Positions 1-8,511 of a stretch of DNA of 64,000 bases are shown here, piece after piece. The stretch comes from Mycobacterium decipiens (lineage in GTDB: Bacteria > Actinomycetota > Actinomycetes > Mycobacteriales > Mycobacteriaceae): NCBI RefSeq assembly GCF_963853665.1, contig NZ_OY970459.1:3596001-3660000 (forward strand). Reading direction: 5' to 3'. A program made the position numbers and the translations under genes. Positions within the stretch are counted from its first letter, which is position 1, and each line of letters begins with the position of its first letter. The notes under the pieces are model-generated. The model was not told where the DNA came from and ran no database searches. It was given only the letters and a program-made list of their open reading frames with translations.

Positions 1-297
1 CTCCTTTTTGGTCACCTCGATGTCGGGCCGACCCAGCGGTTGGACCTCCGACTCGGCCACCGCCTGTCCGTACCGGCTCGGCAACGCATCGTTGACGATC
101 TGATCGAGCATCGCCTCTCGGCCGATCCGCGCCTCGAGCAGTTTGGCCGGCGCCTTCCCCGGCCGAAAGCCGGGCAACCGTACCTGTTTGGCGAGCTCCT
201 TGTAGGCCCGCTGGAAATCGGGCTCGAGCTCGGCGAAAGGCACCTCCACATTGATGCGAACCCGGGTGGGGCTCAACTGCTCGACGGTGCTCTTCAC
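1..297 (-). CDS. tig: Trigger factor, N-terminal part (cut by window start)
   Basis: Ribosome-associated chaperone and peptidyl-prolyl isomerase that binds nascent chains at the exit tunnel. Only the first 99 codons are present, covering most of the ribosome-binding domain. The trigger-factor signature loop GFRPGKAP is visible around residues 43-50, preceded by a typical N-terminal stretch ([17 protein letters not shown]). I chose the GTG at 295-297 because an AAGGAG ribosome-binding site lies 7 bases upstream (complement of 305-310) and the protein then begins MKSTVEQLS as in mycobacterial homologues. The gene continues beyond the left edge. In mycobacteria clpP genes follow tig, which cannot be checked here. 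Confidence 0.95.
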   Translation of the reverse strand, partial: MKSTVEQLSPTRVRINVEVPFAELEPDFQRAYKELAKQVRLPGFRPGKAPAKLLEARIGREAMLDQIVNDALPSRYGQAVAESEVQPLGRPDIEVTKKE

Positions 298-329
298 GGG
301 TGTGCTCCTTGGTGTCGATAATGGTCGGC

Positions 330-406
330 TGGTCGGGGTGACAGGATTTGAACCTGCGGCCTTCCGCTCCCAAAGCGGATGCGCTACCAAGCTGCGCTAC
401 ACCCCG
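330..406 (-). tRNA. tRNA-Pro (TGG anticodon)
   Basis: A complete cloverleaf reads on the minus strand: the CGGGGTG acceptor pairs with CACCCCG, the anticodon loop holds TGG between the stem halves CCGCT and AGCGG, and the T-loop is TTCAAAT. The discriminator A is followed by an encoded CCA (complement of 330-332). It lies just upstream of tig and is divergent from tRNA-Gly. Confidence 0.95.
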
Positions 407-541
407 CGCTGACCTCGCGATCCTACGGCCCGGCGCGGCCGGGCCCGAAATGACCTCGTCAGACCTCACGAGGAGGTCTCAAAACGGCTCCGATTAGATT
501 TGATGTCCTTCGCCACGTACAGTCGCGCTCGACTAATACAC

Positions 542-615
542 GCGGGCGTAGCTCAATGGTAGAGCCCTAGTCTTCCAAACTAGCGACGCGGGTTCGATTC
601 CCGTCGCCCGCTCCA
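542..615 (+). tRNA. tRNA-Gly (TCC anticodon)
   Basis: GCGGGCG acceptor pairs with CGCCCGC. The D-arm is GCTCAATGGTAGAGC, the anticodon loop contains TCC (loop CTTCCAA) and the T-loop is TTCGATT. CCA is encoded at 613-615. It ends only 11 bases before the lipP start codon, so the tRNA transcript and lipP leader may be processed from one RNA. Confidence 0.96.
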
Positions 616-626
616 GCAAAGGCGCC

Positions 627-1811
627 ATGAGCGACGTCGATGTCAAGGGCTCATGCGCGTCGAAGTTCGTCAAGGTACGCGACGCGTTCGAGCGCAACTT
701 TGTACTGCACAACGAGATCGGCGCGGCCGTCGCGGTGTGGGTGGACGGCGATCTCGTCGTTAACCTGTGGGGCGGTTTCGCCGACGCCGCCGGTACCCGG
801 CCGTGGCAACACGACACGCTGTCCACCGTGCTGTCCGGCACTAAGGCACTTACCGCCACCTGTGTCCATCGGCTCGCCGACCGCGGTGAGCTTGACCTGT
901 ACGCGCCGGTGGCGGACTACTGGCCCGAATTCGGGCAGGCCGGCAAGGAGACCATCACCCTGGCAATGGTGCTAAGCCACCGCTCCGGCGCTATCGGGCC
1001 GCGCCAACGGCTGAGCTGGGAGCAGGTCGCCGACTGGGACTTTGTCTGTGACCAGCTGGCCGCCGCCGAACCGTGGTGGGAGCCGGGTACCGCGCAGGGC
1101 TACCACATGACCACCTTCGGTTTCATCCTCGGCGAGGTGTTCCGCCGGGTCACCGGGCGCACGGTCGGTCAGTACCTGCGCACCGAGATCGCTAAGCCGC
1201 TGGGCGCCGACATCCACATCGGCTTGCATCCGACCGAACAGGGCCGCTGCGCCGATCGGGTCAACAAGCCACACATCCGCCAAGTGCTGGCCGACGTCCA
1301 GGCCCCCGGCGACCCCACCAGCCTGGACGATCACCCCAAGGCCGCATTGTCGGTGTCGATGGGATTCGCCCCCGACGACGAACTCGGCTCCAACGACCTG
1401 CAGCTGTGGCGCCAGATCGAGTTCCCCGGCACCAACGGACAGGTGTCAGCATTGGGGCTGGCGACGTTCTACAACGCGCTCGCCCAGGAAAGACTGCTCA
1501 GTCGCGCACAGATGGACCGGGTCCGGGTTTCGCAGGGCGGCTTCGACACCGATCTGGTGCTCGGGCCGAGGGTCGCCGACCATGGCTGGGGCCTGGGCTA
1601 CATGCTCAATCAGCGCGGCGTCAACGGACCCAACCCTCGGATTTTCGGGCACGGCGGCCTCGGCGGCTCGTTCGGGTTCGTCGACATTGAGCACCGGATC
1701 GGCTACGCGTACGTCATGAACCGCTTCGACGCCACCCAGGCCAACGCGGACCCGCGCAGCGTCGCCCTGTCCAACGAGGTCTACGCCGCGCTAGGGGTAA
1801 ACGCCGCTTAG
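627..1811 (+). CDS. lipP: Serine esterase/beta-lactamase-family protein LipP
   Basis: 394-residue protein of the class C beta-lactamase/esterase (family VIII esterase) type. The nucleophile motif SxxK is visible as S70-G-T-K73. The surrounding text (WGGFADAAGTRPW, MVLSHRSG, GHGGLGGSFGF) is typical of the mycobacterial LipP/LipD/LipL group. No signal peptide is seen, so it is probably cytosolic. It likely hydrolyses short-chain esters; the natural substrate is not evident. It follows tRNA-Gly by 11 bases and converges on the DNA glycosylase gene, with 19 bases between the stop codons. No clear Shine-Dalgarno precedes the ATG, consistent with a short or processed leader. Confidence 0.9.
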   Translation: MSDVDVKGSCASKFVKVRDAFERNFVLHNEIGAAVAVWVDGDLVVNLWGGFADAAGTRPWQHDTLSTVLSGTKALTATCVHRLADRGELDLYAPVADYWPEFGQAGKETITLAMVLSHRSGAIGPRQRLSWEQVADWDFVCDQLAAAEPWWEPGTAQGYHMTTFGFILGEVFRRVTGRTVGQYLRTEIAKPLGADIHIGLHPTEQGRCADRVNKPHIRQVLADVQAPGDPTSLDDHPKAALSVSMGFAPDDELGSNDLQLWRQIEFPGTNGQVSALGLATFYNALAQERLLSRAQMDRVRVSQGGFDTDLVLGPRVADHGWGLGYMLNQRGVNGPNPRIFGHGGLGGSFGFVDIEHRIGYAYVMNRFDATQANADPRSVALSNEVYAALGVNAA

Positions 1812-1832
1812 ACCGGTGGCCGCCGGCCGGTC
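1811..1832. terminator. Possible bidirectional hairpin between lipP and the glycosylase gene
   Basis: GACCGG and CCGGTC arms (plus one wobble pair) enclose an 8-base GC-rich loop exactly between the two convergent stop codons. There is no T-tract on either strand, so if it terminates it would be of the non-canonical mycobacterial type. This is a weak call from inverted repeat and position only. Confidence 0.3.
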
Positions 1833-2637
1833 AGGTCTGACAGGTCGGGCACCAGAAGACGTTGCGGCCCTCGAGGAGTGCCGTGCGGATCACTCCCCCA
1901 CACACCCGACACGCTTCGCCGGCCCGGCGGTACACGTAGGTGCGGGGCCGGTCGGGCCGATATGACGGCGGACCATGGTCGTGTTCGGGACGTACCACGA
2001 TGATCTTGCCGCGGCGCAAGCCGACCTTCATAAGCGACACCAGATCGGTCCAGGCTGCGTCGAAGTCCGGCTCGCCGATCCCGCGGCCGGGCCGGTACGG
2101 GTCGATGCGGTGCCGAAACAGCAACTCAGCGCGGTAGACGTTCCCAACACCGGCGATCACCGTTTGGTCCATCAACAGTGCACCAATAGGCCTGCGAGAC
2201 TTGGTGATCCGGGACCATGCCCACGACGGGTCGGCGTCGCCGCGCAACGGATCGGGTCCCAGCCTGGCAACCACGTCGGCGACCTGGCCGTCGTCGATTA
2301 CCTCACATACCGTCGGGCCGCGCAAGTCCGTGCCGAATTCGGCGCCGACCATCCGCATCCGCACCTGCCCGACCGGGTCGGGAAGCAACCCGGCCCGGGG
2401 GCGTGCCCATTCGGTGAAGGTGCCGTAGAGCCCGAGATGTACATGCACCACCGGACCGCCAGCGTAGTGATGGAAGAGATGCTTGCCCCAGGCACTGGCC
2501 CGCCGCAACACGCGGCCGTCCAGCGCGGCAGCCGAATCGGCGAATCGCCCCTGGGGGCTGGACACCGAAACCGGTGCACCGGCGAACCGGCGCTGGTGTA
2601 ACCGGGCCAGCCGGTGCAGGGTATGCCCTTCGGGCAC
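1831..2637 (-). CDS. nei1: Fpg/Nei-family DNA glycosylase (Rv2464c type, Nei1)
   Basis: 268-residue base-excision repair glycosylase/AP lyase. Translation from the GTG at 2635-2637 gives an N-terminus where the catalytic Pro2-Glu3 follow the start (PEGHTLHRL). This family needs a free N-terminal proline, and this decides the start against a longer upstream reading frame. The C-terminus carries the zinc finger CxxC...CxxC (CRVCGG, WCPTC) and a preceding helix-two-turn-helix region (MDQTVIAGVGNVYRAELLF). It removes oxidised pyrimidines in characterised homologues. It lies 8 bases downstream of rpiB and is probably co-transcribed with it. Confidence 0.93.
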   Translation of the reverse strand: MPEGHTLHRLARLHQRRFAGAPVSVSSPQGRFADSAAALDGRVLRRASAWGKHLFHHYAGGPVVHVHLGLYGTFTEWARPRAGLLPDPVGQVRMRMVGAEFGTDLRGPTVCEVIDDGQVADVVARLGPDPLRGDADPSWAWSRITKSRRPIGALLMDQTVIAGVGNVYRAELLFRHRIDPYRPGRGIGEPDFDAAWTDLVSLMKVGLRRGKIIVVRPEHDHGPPSYRPDRPRTYVYRRAGEACRVCGGVIRTALLEGRNVFWCPTCQT

Positions 2638-2645
2638 GGGCGCTC

Positions 2646-3134
2646 TCAGCCCTGGGCGCCGGGTACCGGCGGCGCGTCGTGAGTACGTTCGTACTCGGCG
2701 AGAATGTCGATGCGGCGTTGGTGGCGCTGCGCTTTCGACCAAGGCGTGGACACGAAGGCGTCGACGATAGCCAACGCCTCGGCAACGGTGTGCATGCGGC
2801 CGCCGATGCCGATCAACTGGGCATTGTTGTGCTCGCGGGCCAGCGCCGCGGTCTGCACACTCCACGCCAGCGCGCAGCGGGCCCCGGGCACCTTGTTCGC
2901 GGCGATCTGCTCACCGTTGCCCGATCCGCCCAGCACGATGCCCAGGCTGTCCGGGTCAGACACCGTGCGCGTGGCGGCCGCAATGCAGAACGCGGGGTAA
3001 TCGTCGTCGGCGTCGTAGCCGAACGCGCCGCAGTCGATCGGCTCGTGTCCGGATTCCCTGAGGTGCTCAACGATCCGCTGCTTAAGTTCGTATCCGGCGT
3101 GGTCGGCCCCCAGGTAGACGCGCATGCCCGACAT
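2646..3134 (-). CDS. rpiB: Ribose-5-phosphate isomerase B
   Basis: 162 residues, RpiB/LacAB fold, interconverting ribose-5-phosphate and ribulose-5-phosphate in the pentose phosphate pathway. Visible signatures are the N-terminal GADHAG motif and the active-site loop GGSGNGE at residues 69-75. As in characterised mycobacterial RpiB, Glu75 takes the place of the catalytic cysteine used by the E. coli enzyme. Two starts 9 bases apart (MSGM-RVYLG) are possible; I kept the longer one, which matches the usual 162-residue length. It lies between the glycosylase and a redox protein gene on the same strand. Confidence 0.95.
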   Translation of the reverse strand: MSGMRVYLGADHAGYELKQRIVEHLRESGHEPIDCGAFGYDADDDYPAFCIAAATRTVSDPDSLGIVLGGSGNGEQIAANKVPGARCALAWSVQTAALAREHNNAQLIGIGGRMHTVAEALAIVDAFVSTPWSKAQRHQRRIDILAEYERTHDAPPVPGAQG

Positions 3135-3189
3135 TCTGCACGAGGCTGCGACCGGCGTCGGCGGGCGCCCGGCGAGAGGGAGTCGGCGT

Positions 3190-3801
3190 CTAGTCGAATT
3201 CGGGCCGCTCGGTGCGAGTCCGCTTGAGCTCGAAAAAGTGTGGGTAGGCCGCGAAGGTCACCGAGGCGTCCCAGAGCTTTCCGGCTTCCTCGCCGCGCGG
3301 AATCTTTGACAGCACCGGGCCGAAGAACGCTACACCGTTGACGTGGATGGTGGGCGTGCCGACGTCGTCGCCGACCGCGTCCATCCCGGCGTGGTGACTC
3401 TTACGCAGGGCGTCGTCGAAGGCGTCGCTGTCAGCGGCGTCGGCCAGCTCCGCGGGCAAACCCGCGTCGGCCAGCGACTGCTTGATGACCTCGTCGAGGT
3501 CCTTGTTGTCCTGGTTGTGGATCCGGGTACCCATCGCGGTGTACAGCGGGTCCAGGACGGCGGCGCCATGGGCCTGCTCGGCGGCGATCGCCACCCGCAC
3601 CGGCCCCCAAGCTCTCTTTATGTTTTCGCGATACTGCTCGGGCAGGTCTTCCCGGTTTTCGTTGAGTATCGCCAAGCTCATGACGTGGAAGTTCACCTCG
3701 ATATCACGAACCTTCTCGACCTCGAGAATCCAGCGTGACGTGATCCAGCACCACGGACACAGCGGATCGAACCAAAAGTCGGCGACAGACTTCTCGGGCA
3801 T
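3190..3801 (-). CDS. DsbA-like mycothiol-dependent oxidoreductase (Rv2466c type)
   Basis: 203-residue thioredoxin-fold protein with a helical insertion. The active site CPWC is at residues 15-18 (C15, C18). The homologue Rv2466c is a mycothiol-dependent reductase of the oxidative stress response and is known to activate the TP053 prodrug. It starts at the ATG at 3799-3801 after an AGGAGAGG ribosome-binding site. A strong SigH-type promoter lies about 60-90 bases upstream. The H37Rv protein, as I recall it, has about four more N-terminal residues. Confidence 0.92.
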   Translation of the reverse strand: MPEKSVADFWFDPLCPWCWITSRWILEVEKVRDIEVNFHVMSLAILNENREDLPEQYRENIKRAWGPVRVAIAAEQAHGAAVLDPLYTAMGTRIHNQDNKDLDEVIKQSLADAGLPAELADAADSDAFDDALRKSHHAGMDAVGDDVGTPTIHVNGVAFFGPVLSKIPRGEEAGKLWDASVTFAAYPHFFELKRTRTERPEFD

Positions 3802-3859
3802 ATGCGGGTCCTCTCCTAGAAAGTCCTAGAAAGTTAGGGGCGGTTCAATAGCCACCCAG

Positions 3860-3889
3860 CACAACCGTGGCCGCCCCACGCCTGTTCCC
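3860..3889 (-). promoter_or_regulatory. SigH-type promoter for the CPWC oxidoreductase gene
   Basis: On the minus strand GGGAACA (complement of 3883-3889) is followed after 16 bases by GGTTGTG (complement of 3860-3866). This fits the SigH consensus GGGAAYA-N16-20-cGTT. It is oriented toward the oxidoreductase gene, whose homologue belongs to the SigH regulon. The start of transcription would fall near 3850. Confidence 0.7.
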
Positions 3890-3913
3890 GCCGACACGTT
3901 TAAGTTGGACGCC

Positions 3914-6520
3914 GTGGCCCTTCCAAACCTCACCCGAGACCAGGCCGTCGAGCGCGCCGCCCTGATCACCGTCGACAACTACCAGATCAGCCTCGATTTG
4001 ACCGACGGCTCAGATAGTGGAGGCGCTCCCGGCGAACGTACTTTCCGCTCGACCACCACCGTGGTGTTCGACGCGCTCGCCGGCGCCGACACGGTCATCG
4101 ACATCGCCGCCGACACCGTCCGCAGCGCCAGCCTCAACGGCCGGGACCTGGACGTCTCCGGATATGACGAATCGACCGGGATCCCGCTACGCGGGCTGGC
4201 CGACCGCAACGTCGTCATCGTCGACGCCGACTGCTGCTACTCGAACACCGGCGAGGGCCTGCATCGGTTCGTTGACCCGGTTGACGGCGAGACCTACCTG
4301 TACTCGCAGTTCGAAACCGCGGACGCCAAACGCGTGTTCGCGTGCTTCGACCAACCCGACCTCAAGGCCACCTTCGACCTGCGGGTGACCGCGCCTACGC
4401 ATTGGAAGGTGGTCTCCAACGGCGCACCCACCTCCGCCGAAGACGGGGTTCATACCTTCGCCACCACCCCGCGGATGAGCACCTATCTGGTGGCTTTGAT
4501 CGCCGGGCCATACGCCGCCTGGCACGACACCTACCGCGACGAACACGGCGAGATCCCGCTCGGCATCTATTGCCGGGCCACACTGGCGGAACACATGGAC
4601 GCCGAGCGGCTGTTCACCCAGACCAAGCAAGGATTCGGCTTCTACCACAAGCACTTTGGCATGCCATACGCGTTCGGCAAGTACGACCAGCTCTTCGTCC
4701 CCGAATTCAACGCCGGAGCAATGGAAAATGCCGGCGCGGTGACGTTCCTCGAGGACTACGTCTTCCGCAGCAAGGTCACCCGGGCATCGTATGAACGGCG
4801 CGCCGAAACCGTGCTGCATGAGATGGCCCACATGTGGTTCGGCGACCTGGTCACCATGACGTGGTGGGACGACCTGTGGCTGAACGAGTCTTTCGCCACC
4901 TTCGCGTCGGTGCTGTGCCAAAGCGAAGCCACCGAATTCACCGAGGCCTGGACGACGTTTGCGACGGTCGAGAAGTCGTGGGCGTACCGCCAGGACCAGT
5001 TGCCGTCGACACACCCCATCGCCGCCGACATCCCCGACCTGGCCGCTGTTGAGGTGAACTTCGACGGGATCACCTACGCCAAGGGCGCTTCGGTGCTCAA
5101 GCAGCTTGTTGCCTATGTCGGGCTGGAGCGCTTTCTGGCCGGGCTGCGCGACTACTTTCGCAGGCACGCCTTCGGCAATGCCACCTTCGATGATCTGCTG
5201 GCCGCGCTGGAAAAGGCCTCCGGCCGTGACCTGTCGAATTGGGGCGAGCAGTGGCTGAAGACCACTGGGCTCAACACGTTGCGGGCGGACTTCGACATCG
5301 ACGACAGTGACGGCAGTGGGGGCAGGTTTACCCGGTTCGCGGTGACACAGAGCGGCGCTGCACCCGGTGCGGGTGAGACCAGGGTGCATCGGTTGGCGGT
5401 GGGCATCTACGACGATGACGGTTCCAACGGTTCCGGCAAGCTGGTGCGGGTGCACCGCGAGGAACTCGACGTCTCGGGTCCGAGCACGAACGTCCCTGCG
5501 CTGGTTGGTGTTTCGCGCGGGAAACTGATTCTGGTCAACGACGACGACCTGACCTACTGTTCGCTGCGGCTGGACGCCGAGTCATTACAGACCGCGCTGG
5601 CGCGGATCGCTGACATCGCTGACCCACTACCGCGCACGCTGGTGTGGTCAGCGGCCTGGGAGATGACCCGCGAGGCCGAACTGCGCGCCCGGGATTTCGT
5701 CGCGCTAGTGTCCGGCGGCGTGCACGCCGAAACCGAGGTCGGGGTGGCGCAGCGGCTACTGCTGCAGGCGCAGACGGCGTTGGGGTCCTATGCCGAGCCC
5801 GGCTGGGCCCGCGAGCAGGGGTGGCCGCGGTTCGCCGACCGGCTGTTGGAGTTAGCGCGCGAAGCCGAGCCCGGATCGGACCATCAGCTGGCCTATATCA
5901 ACTCGCTGTGCTCGTCGGTATTGTCCGCCCGGCAGGTGGAGACCCTGGCGGCCTTGCTCGAGGGTGATCCCGCCAAACGCGGATTGGCGGGCTTGGACGT
6001 CGATACCGACCTGCGCTGGCGCATGGTGACCGCGCTGGCCACCGCCGGCGCCATCGACGCCGACGGGCCGGCGTCACCGAGAATCGACACCGAAGCCCAC
6101 CGCGACCCGACAGCTGCCGGCAAGCGGCATGCCGCCCAGGCCCGCGCGGCACGGCCGCAATTCGACGTCAAGGATGAGGCATTCAGCACGGTGGTCGAGG
6201 ACGACACCCTGGCCAACGCCACCGGCCGCGCGATCATCGCGGGCATTGCCGCGCCCGGACAAGGCGAGCTGCTCAAGCCGTTAACCGCACGCTACTTCCA
6301 GGCGATCCCCGGAGTGTGGGAACGGCGATCCAGCGAAGTCGCGCAATCGGTGGTGATCGGCCTGTATCCCTACTGGGACATCAGCGAGGAGGGTATCGCC
6401 GCCGCCGATAAGTTCCTGAGCGCCCCTGAGATTCCGCCGGCGTTGCGCCGGCTGGTGCTAGAGGGCCAGGCCGCGGTGAAGCGGTCGTTGAAGGCCCGCA
6501 CCTTCGACGCCGCTGTCTGA
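3914..6520 (+). CDS. pepN: Aminopeptidase N (M1 family)
   Basis: About 868-residue zinc aminopeptidase that removes N-terminal residues from peptides in the cytosol. The exopeptidase motif GAMEN is near residues 268-272 and the zinc site HEMAH near 302-306, followed by the downstream zinc-ligand glutamate in WLNESFA. The C-terminal half is the helical ERAP1-like domain. The start is uncertain between a TTG at 3905 and the GTG at 3914. The GTG gives an N-terminus (ALPNLTRDQA) like that of mycobacterial homologues. No strong ribosome-binding site is visible. The gene is divergent from the oxidoreductase gene and shares the short intergenic region holding the SigH promoter. Confidence 0.93.
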   Translation: MALPNLTRDQAVERAALITVDNYQISLDLTDGSDSGGAPGERTFRSTTTVVFDALAGADTVIDIAADTVRSASLNGRDLDVSGYDESTGIPLRGLADRNVVIVDADCCYSNTGEGLHRFVDPVDGETYLYSQFETADAKRVFACFDQPDLKATFDLRVTAPTHWKVVSNGAPTSAEDGVHTFATTPRMSTYLVALIAGPYAAWHDTYRDEHGEIPLGIYCRATLAEHMDAERLFTQTKQGFGFYHKHFGMPYAFGKYDQLFVPEFNAGAMENAGAVTFLEDYVFRSKVTRASYERRAETVLHEMAHMWFGDLVTMTWWDDLWLNESFATFASVLCQSEATEFTEAWTTFATVEKSWAYRQDQLPSTHPIAADIPDLAAVEVNFDGITYAKGASVLKQLVAYVGLERFLAGLRDYFRRHAFGNATFDDLLAALEKASGRDLSNWGEQWLKTTGLNTLRADFDIDDSDGSGGRFTRFAVTQSGAAPGAGETRVHRLAVGIYDDDGSNGSGKLVRVHREELDVSGPSTNVPALVGVSRGKLILVNDDDLTYCSLRLDAESLQTALARIADIADPLPRTLVWSAAWEMTREAELRARDFVALVSGGVHAETEVGVAQRLLLQAQTALGSYAEPGWAREQGWPRFADRLLELAREAEPGSDHQLAYINSLCSSVLSARQVETLAALLEGDPAKRGLAGLDVDTDLRWRMVTALATAGAIDADGPASPRIDTEAHRDPTAAGKRHAAQARAARPQFDVKDEAFSTVVEDDTLANATGRAIIAGIAAPGQGELLKPLTARYFQAIPGVWERRSSEVAQSVVIGLYPYWDISEEGIAAADKFLSAPEIPPALRRLVLEGQAAVKRSLKARTFDAAV

Positions 6521-6602
6521 AATCCCCCGCGAATGCGGCACTGCCACCCTGACACTGAGTGCCTGTACGCCGACACGCCGCGCGGACCGCACATCTGAGG
6601 AC

Positions 6603-6616
6603 GCTCGCGGGCGAGC
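6603..6616. terminator. Possible hairpin between convergent pepN and Rv2468c-type gene
   Basis: GCTCG and CGAGC arms around a 4-base loop (CGGG) lie 82 bases after the pepN stop and 2 bases after the stop of the opposite gene. No T-tract follows. The stem is short, so this is a weak call. Confidence 0.3.
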
Positions 6617-6618
6617 AA

Positions 6619-7128
6619 CTAGGCCGGCGCGATACCGGCGCTGAGCACGCGGATCGCGCTGACCAGCCCGTCAATCAGTTCGCCCTGCTCGAACGCTGCG
6701 GACGCGGCCGCGACCCCGAGCGGAGCCGCCGACTCGGCACCACGGCCCCGGACTTGCGAACCGTAGACCACCTCGATGGCGCACTGGTTGGGCGAGACCG
6801 CGATCAGCACGGCGTTGTCCGGGGTCGGCACCTTGGCCAGAATCTCTCGGGCCCGTGCGGCGGTGTCACTACCCAGTTCGCCCAGGTAGACGGCGAACCT
6901 CGCCTTGGACGCCCGCGACCCGTAGGTCAGCGCGTCGTCGACGGCGACGAGGTCGTTGATCGAGAATGGGTAATGCACGGACAGTTCCCCGGGCTCGGTG
7001 ACCCCGGAGATCCGTCCACTGGTGGTCAGCACCCAGCCCTCGGGCAGCTCGGCGTGCTCGATCGTCGCAACATCACCATGTGCCACTGGCGCCACCTCCA
7101 ACCGTGAAATCTGAAGCGTCGTGCCCAT
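6619..7128 (-). CDS. Conserved mycobacterial protein (Rv2468c type, DUF5130-like)
   Basis: 169 residues from the upstream ATG; GTG starts at residues 12 or 15 would also work. I do not recognise an enzymatic motif. The protein has a beta-rich N-terminal half and a C-terminal Ala-rich helix. The stretch [20 protein letters not shown] resembles the TPM/DUF5130 group, which is a weak resemblance. No signal peptide or membrane segment is apparent. The 5' end overlaps the small upstream membrane-protein gene, suggesting translational coupling. Function unknown. Confidence 0.75.
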   Translation of the reverse strand: MGTTLQISRLEVAPVAHGDVATIEHAELPEGWVLTTSGRISGVTEPGELSVHYPFSINDLVAVDDALTYGSRASKARFAVYLGELGSDTAARAREILAKVPTPDNAVLIAVSPNQCAIEVVYGSQVRGRGAESAAPLGVAAASAAFEQGELIDGLVSAIRVLSAGIAPA

Positions 7129-7306
7129 GCCCGCCGTGGGCGCTACCGACGACCTCGTCGGTGGCGGCCCACAGGATGGGCGGATGTGTCCATTGCTCCG
7201 ACAGTTTGTAGGTCGCGGGATGCGGGCCCTTATGGGACCAGATCAGCACCGACAGCACGACCACCAACAACAACGGAATTCCGACAAAGAAGAGGTGGAT
7301 CTCCAT
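7073..7306 (-). CDS. Small single-pass membrane protein (Rv2468A type)
   Basis: 77 residues starting at the ATG at 7304-7306. Residues 5-23 form one hydrophobic helix ([18 protein letters not shown]), followed by a conserved soluble tail with [16 protein letters not shown] and a His/Gly-rich end. It matches my memory of a small conserved mycobacterial protein annotated between Rv2468c and Rv2469c. The same frame stays open far upstream into the HNH gene, but that part is a shadow; the conserved protein starts here. It overlaps the 5' end of the next gene by up to 56 bases. Function unknown. Confidence 0.75.
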   Translation of the reverse strand: MEIHLFFVGIPLLLVVVLSVLIWSHKGPHPATYKLSEQWTHPPILWAATDEVVGSAHGGHGHDASDFTVGGGASGTW

Positions 7307-7340
7307 AGCGCTCACGAGCAAACCGTATCCCACCGAGTTT

Positions 7341-7982
7341 TCAGGCCGCACCCTCACCGAGGTATCGCGCCCAGGACGGGTCCAAGTCTTTGACCGTGGA
7401 CAGCAACCGCCAATGCTGGCCGGTCGGCGGCAGCGGCGCACGGCGCAACGCCCAGCCAAGTTCGGTGAGCAGCTTGTCCCCCTTACGGTGATTACACGGC
7501 GAGCAGCACGCAACGCAGTTCTCCCACGAGTGGCTACCACCGCGGCTGCGCGGTACCACGTGGTCGACGGTGTCGGCCTTGGCGCCGCAGTAGGCGCAGC
7601 AGAAGCGGTCACGGTGCATCAGCGCGGCGCGGGTCATGGGGACCCGGGCCCGGTAGGGAACCCGGACGTAGGACCGCAGTTGGATCACCGATGGCACCAC
7701 GATCGAGCGGGTCGCCGAGTGGATGACCGGCCCGGCTGGGTCGTCGTGCACCACGTCAGCCTTACCGCAGATGACCATGATGATGGCGCGGCGCATCGGC
7801 AACGCGGTAAGCGGTTCGTAAGTCGAGTTCAGCAACAGCACCCGCCGGCGATTCCAGATCGATGCGCTCTCGTGGCGGTTGGGCGGATGGGTGTCGACGC
7901 TGTGCAGGCATGCGGCGGGCCCGGTTACGCCTGCCGCGGCACCCGAACTGCGGTGGCCGCGGCGCTTCTTGCCGTGCGCCAT
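7341..7982 (-). CDS. HNH endonuclease-domain protein (Rv2469c type)
   Basis: 213 residues from the ATG at 7980-7982, preceded by AGGA. This is shorter than the open frame upstream, which lacks a ribosome-binding site. The HNH fold is clear in the C-terminal half: CAYCG zinc knuckle, DTVDHVVPRSRGG (the H/D-H of the motif), ENCVACC, then CxxCNHRKG. The N-terminal half (NSTYEPLTALPMRRAI) is shared by a widespread group of stand-alone bacterial HNH proteins. It could nick or cut DNA, but the biological role of the group is unclear. No restriction or phage genes are nearby. It is divergent from glbO. Confidence 0.88.
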   Translation of the reverse strand: MAHGKKRRGHRSSGAAAGVTGPAACLHSVDTHPPNRHESASIWNRRRVLLLNSTYEPLTALPMRRAIIMVICGKADVVHDDPAGPVIHSATRSIVVPSVIQLRSYVRVPYRARVPMTRAALMHRDRFCCAYCGAKADTVDHVVPRSRGGSHSWENCVACCSPCNHRKGDKLLTELGWALRRAPLPPTGQHWRLLSTVKDLDPSWARYLGEGAA

Positions 7983-8124
7983 AGATCCTCCGCGGAACAG
8001 TCCACCATGATTCGCGGCCAATCGCACGCCAAATGCCACGTCCACGCCGTGTCGCTCCGGTGAACAAACCGGGGGCCGGCAGGTCCGCCCCGGCAAATGG
8101 ACCACAATGGAGGGGATGGATCAG

Positions 8125-8511
8125 ATGCCAAAGTCTTTCTATGACGCTGTCGGCGGTGCCAACACCTTCGACGCGATCGTGTCGCGTTTCTATGCGCAGG
8201 TCGCCGAGGACGAGATACTGCGCCAGGTGTATCCCGAAGAGGATCTGGTGGCCGCCGAGGAACGATTGCGGATGTTTCTCGAGCAGTATTGGGGTGGCCC
8301 GCGAACCTACTCGGAGCGACGTGGCCACCCCCGGCTGCGCATGCGGCACGCCCCCTTCCGGATCACTCCCCTCGAGCGTGACGCCTGGTTGCGGTGCATG
8401 CACACCGCCGTCGCCTCCATCGACTCGAAGACACTCGACGACGAGCACCGTCGGGAGTTGCTCGACTATCTGGAGATGGCCGCCCACTCACTCGTCAACT
8501 CCTCGTTTTGA
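8125..8511 (+). CDS. glbO: Truncated haemoglobin O (group II)
   Basis: 128-residue 2-on-2 globin that binds O2 very tightly; it is associated with membrane/terminal-oxidase function or detoxification. All key residues of mycobacterial trHbO are present: Tyr23 (B10), Tyr36 (CD1), His75 (F8, proximal ligand) and Trp88 (G8). The start at MPKSFYD (8125) matches the known protein. In-frame ATGs at 8107 and 8116 lie in the leader and provide the GGAGGGG ribosome-binding sequence. The TGA overlaps the aglA ATG by one base (TGATG), so the two genes are translationally coupled. Confidence 0.95.
   Translation: MPKSFYDAVGGANTFDAIVSRFYAQVAEDEILRQVYPEEDLVAAEERLRMFLEQYWGGPRTYSERRGHPRLRMRHAPFRITPLERDAWLRCMHTAVASIDSKTLDDEHRRELLDYLEMAAHSLVNSSF

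Noticed and set aside
2638..2865. A longer start for the Nei-type glycosylase
   Set aside because: It would bury the catalytic proline that must be N-terminal and would run through rpiB.
4187..5455. A 422-codon open frame antisense to pepN
   Set aside because: It is a shadow frame of the conserved M1 peptidase; the translation shows no family features.
7307..7612. A 179-residue version of the small membrane protein
   Set aside because: The extension is a shadow of the HNH gene; the conserved part begins at the ATG at 7304-7306.
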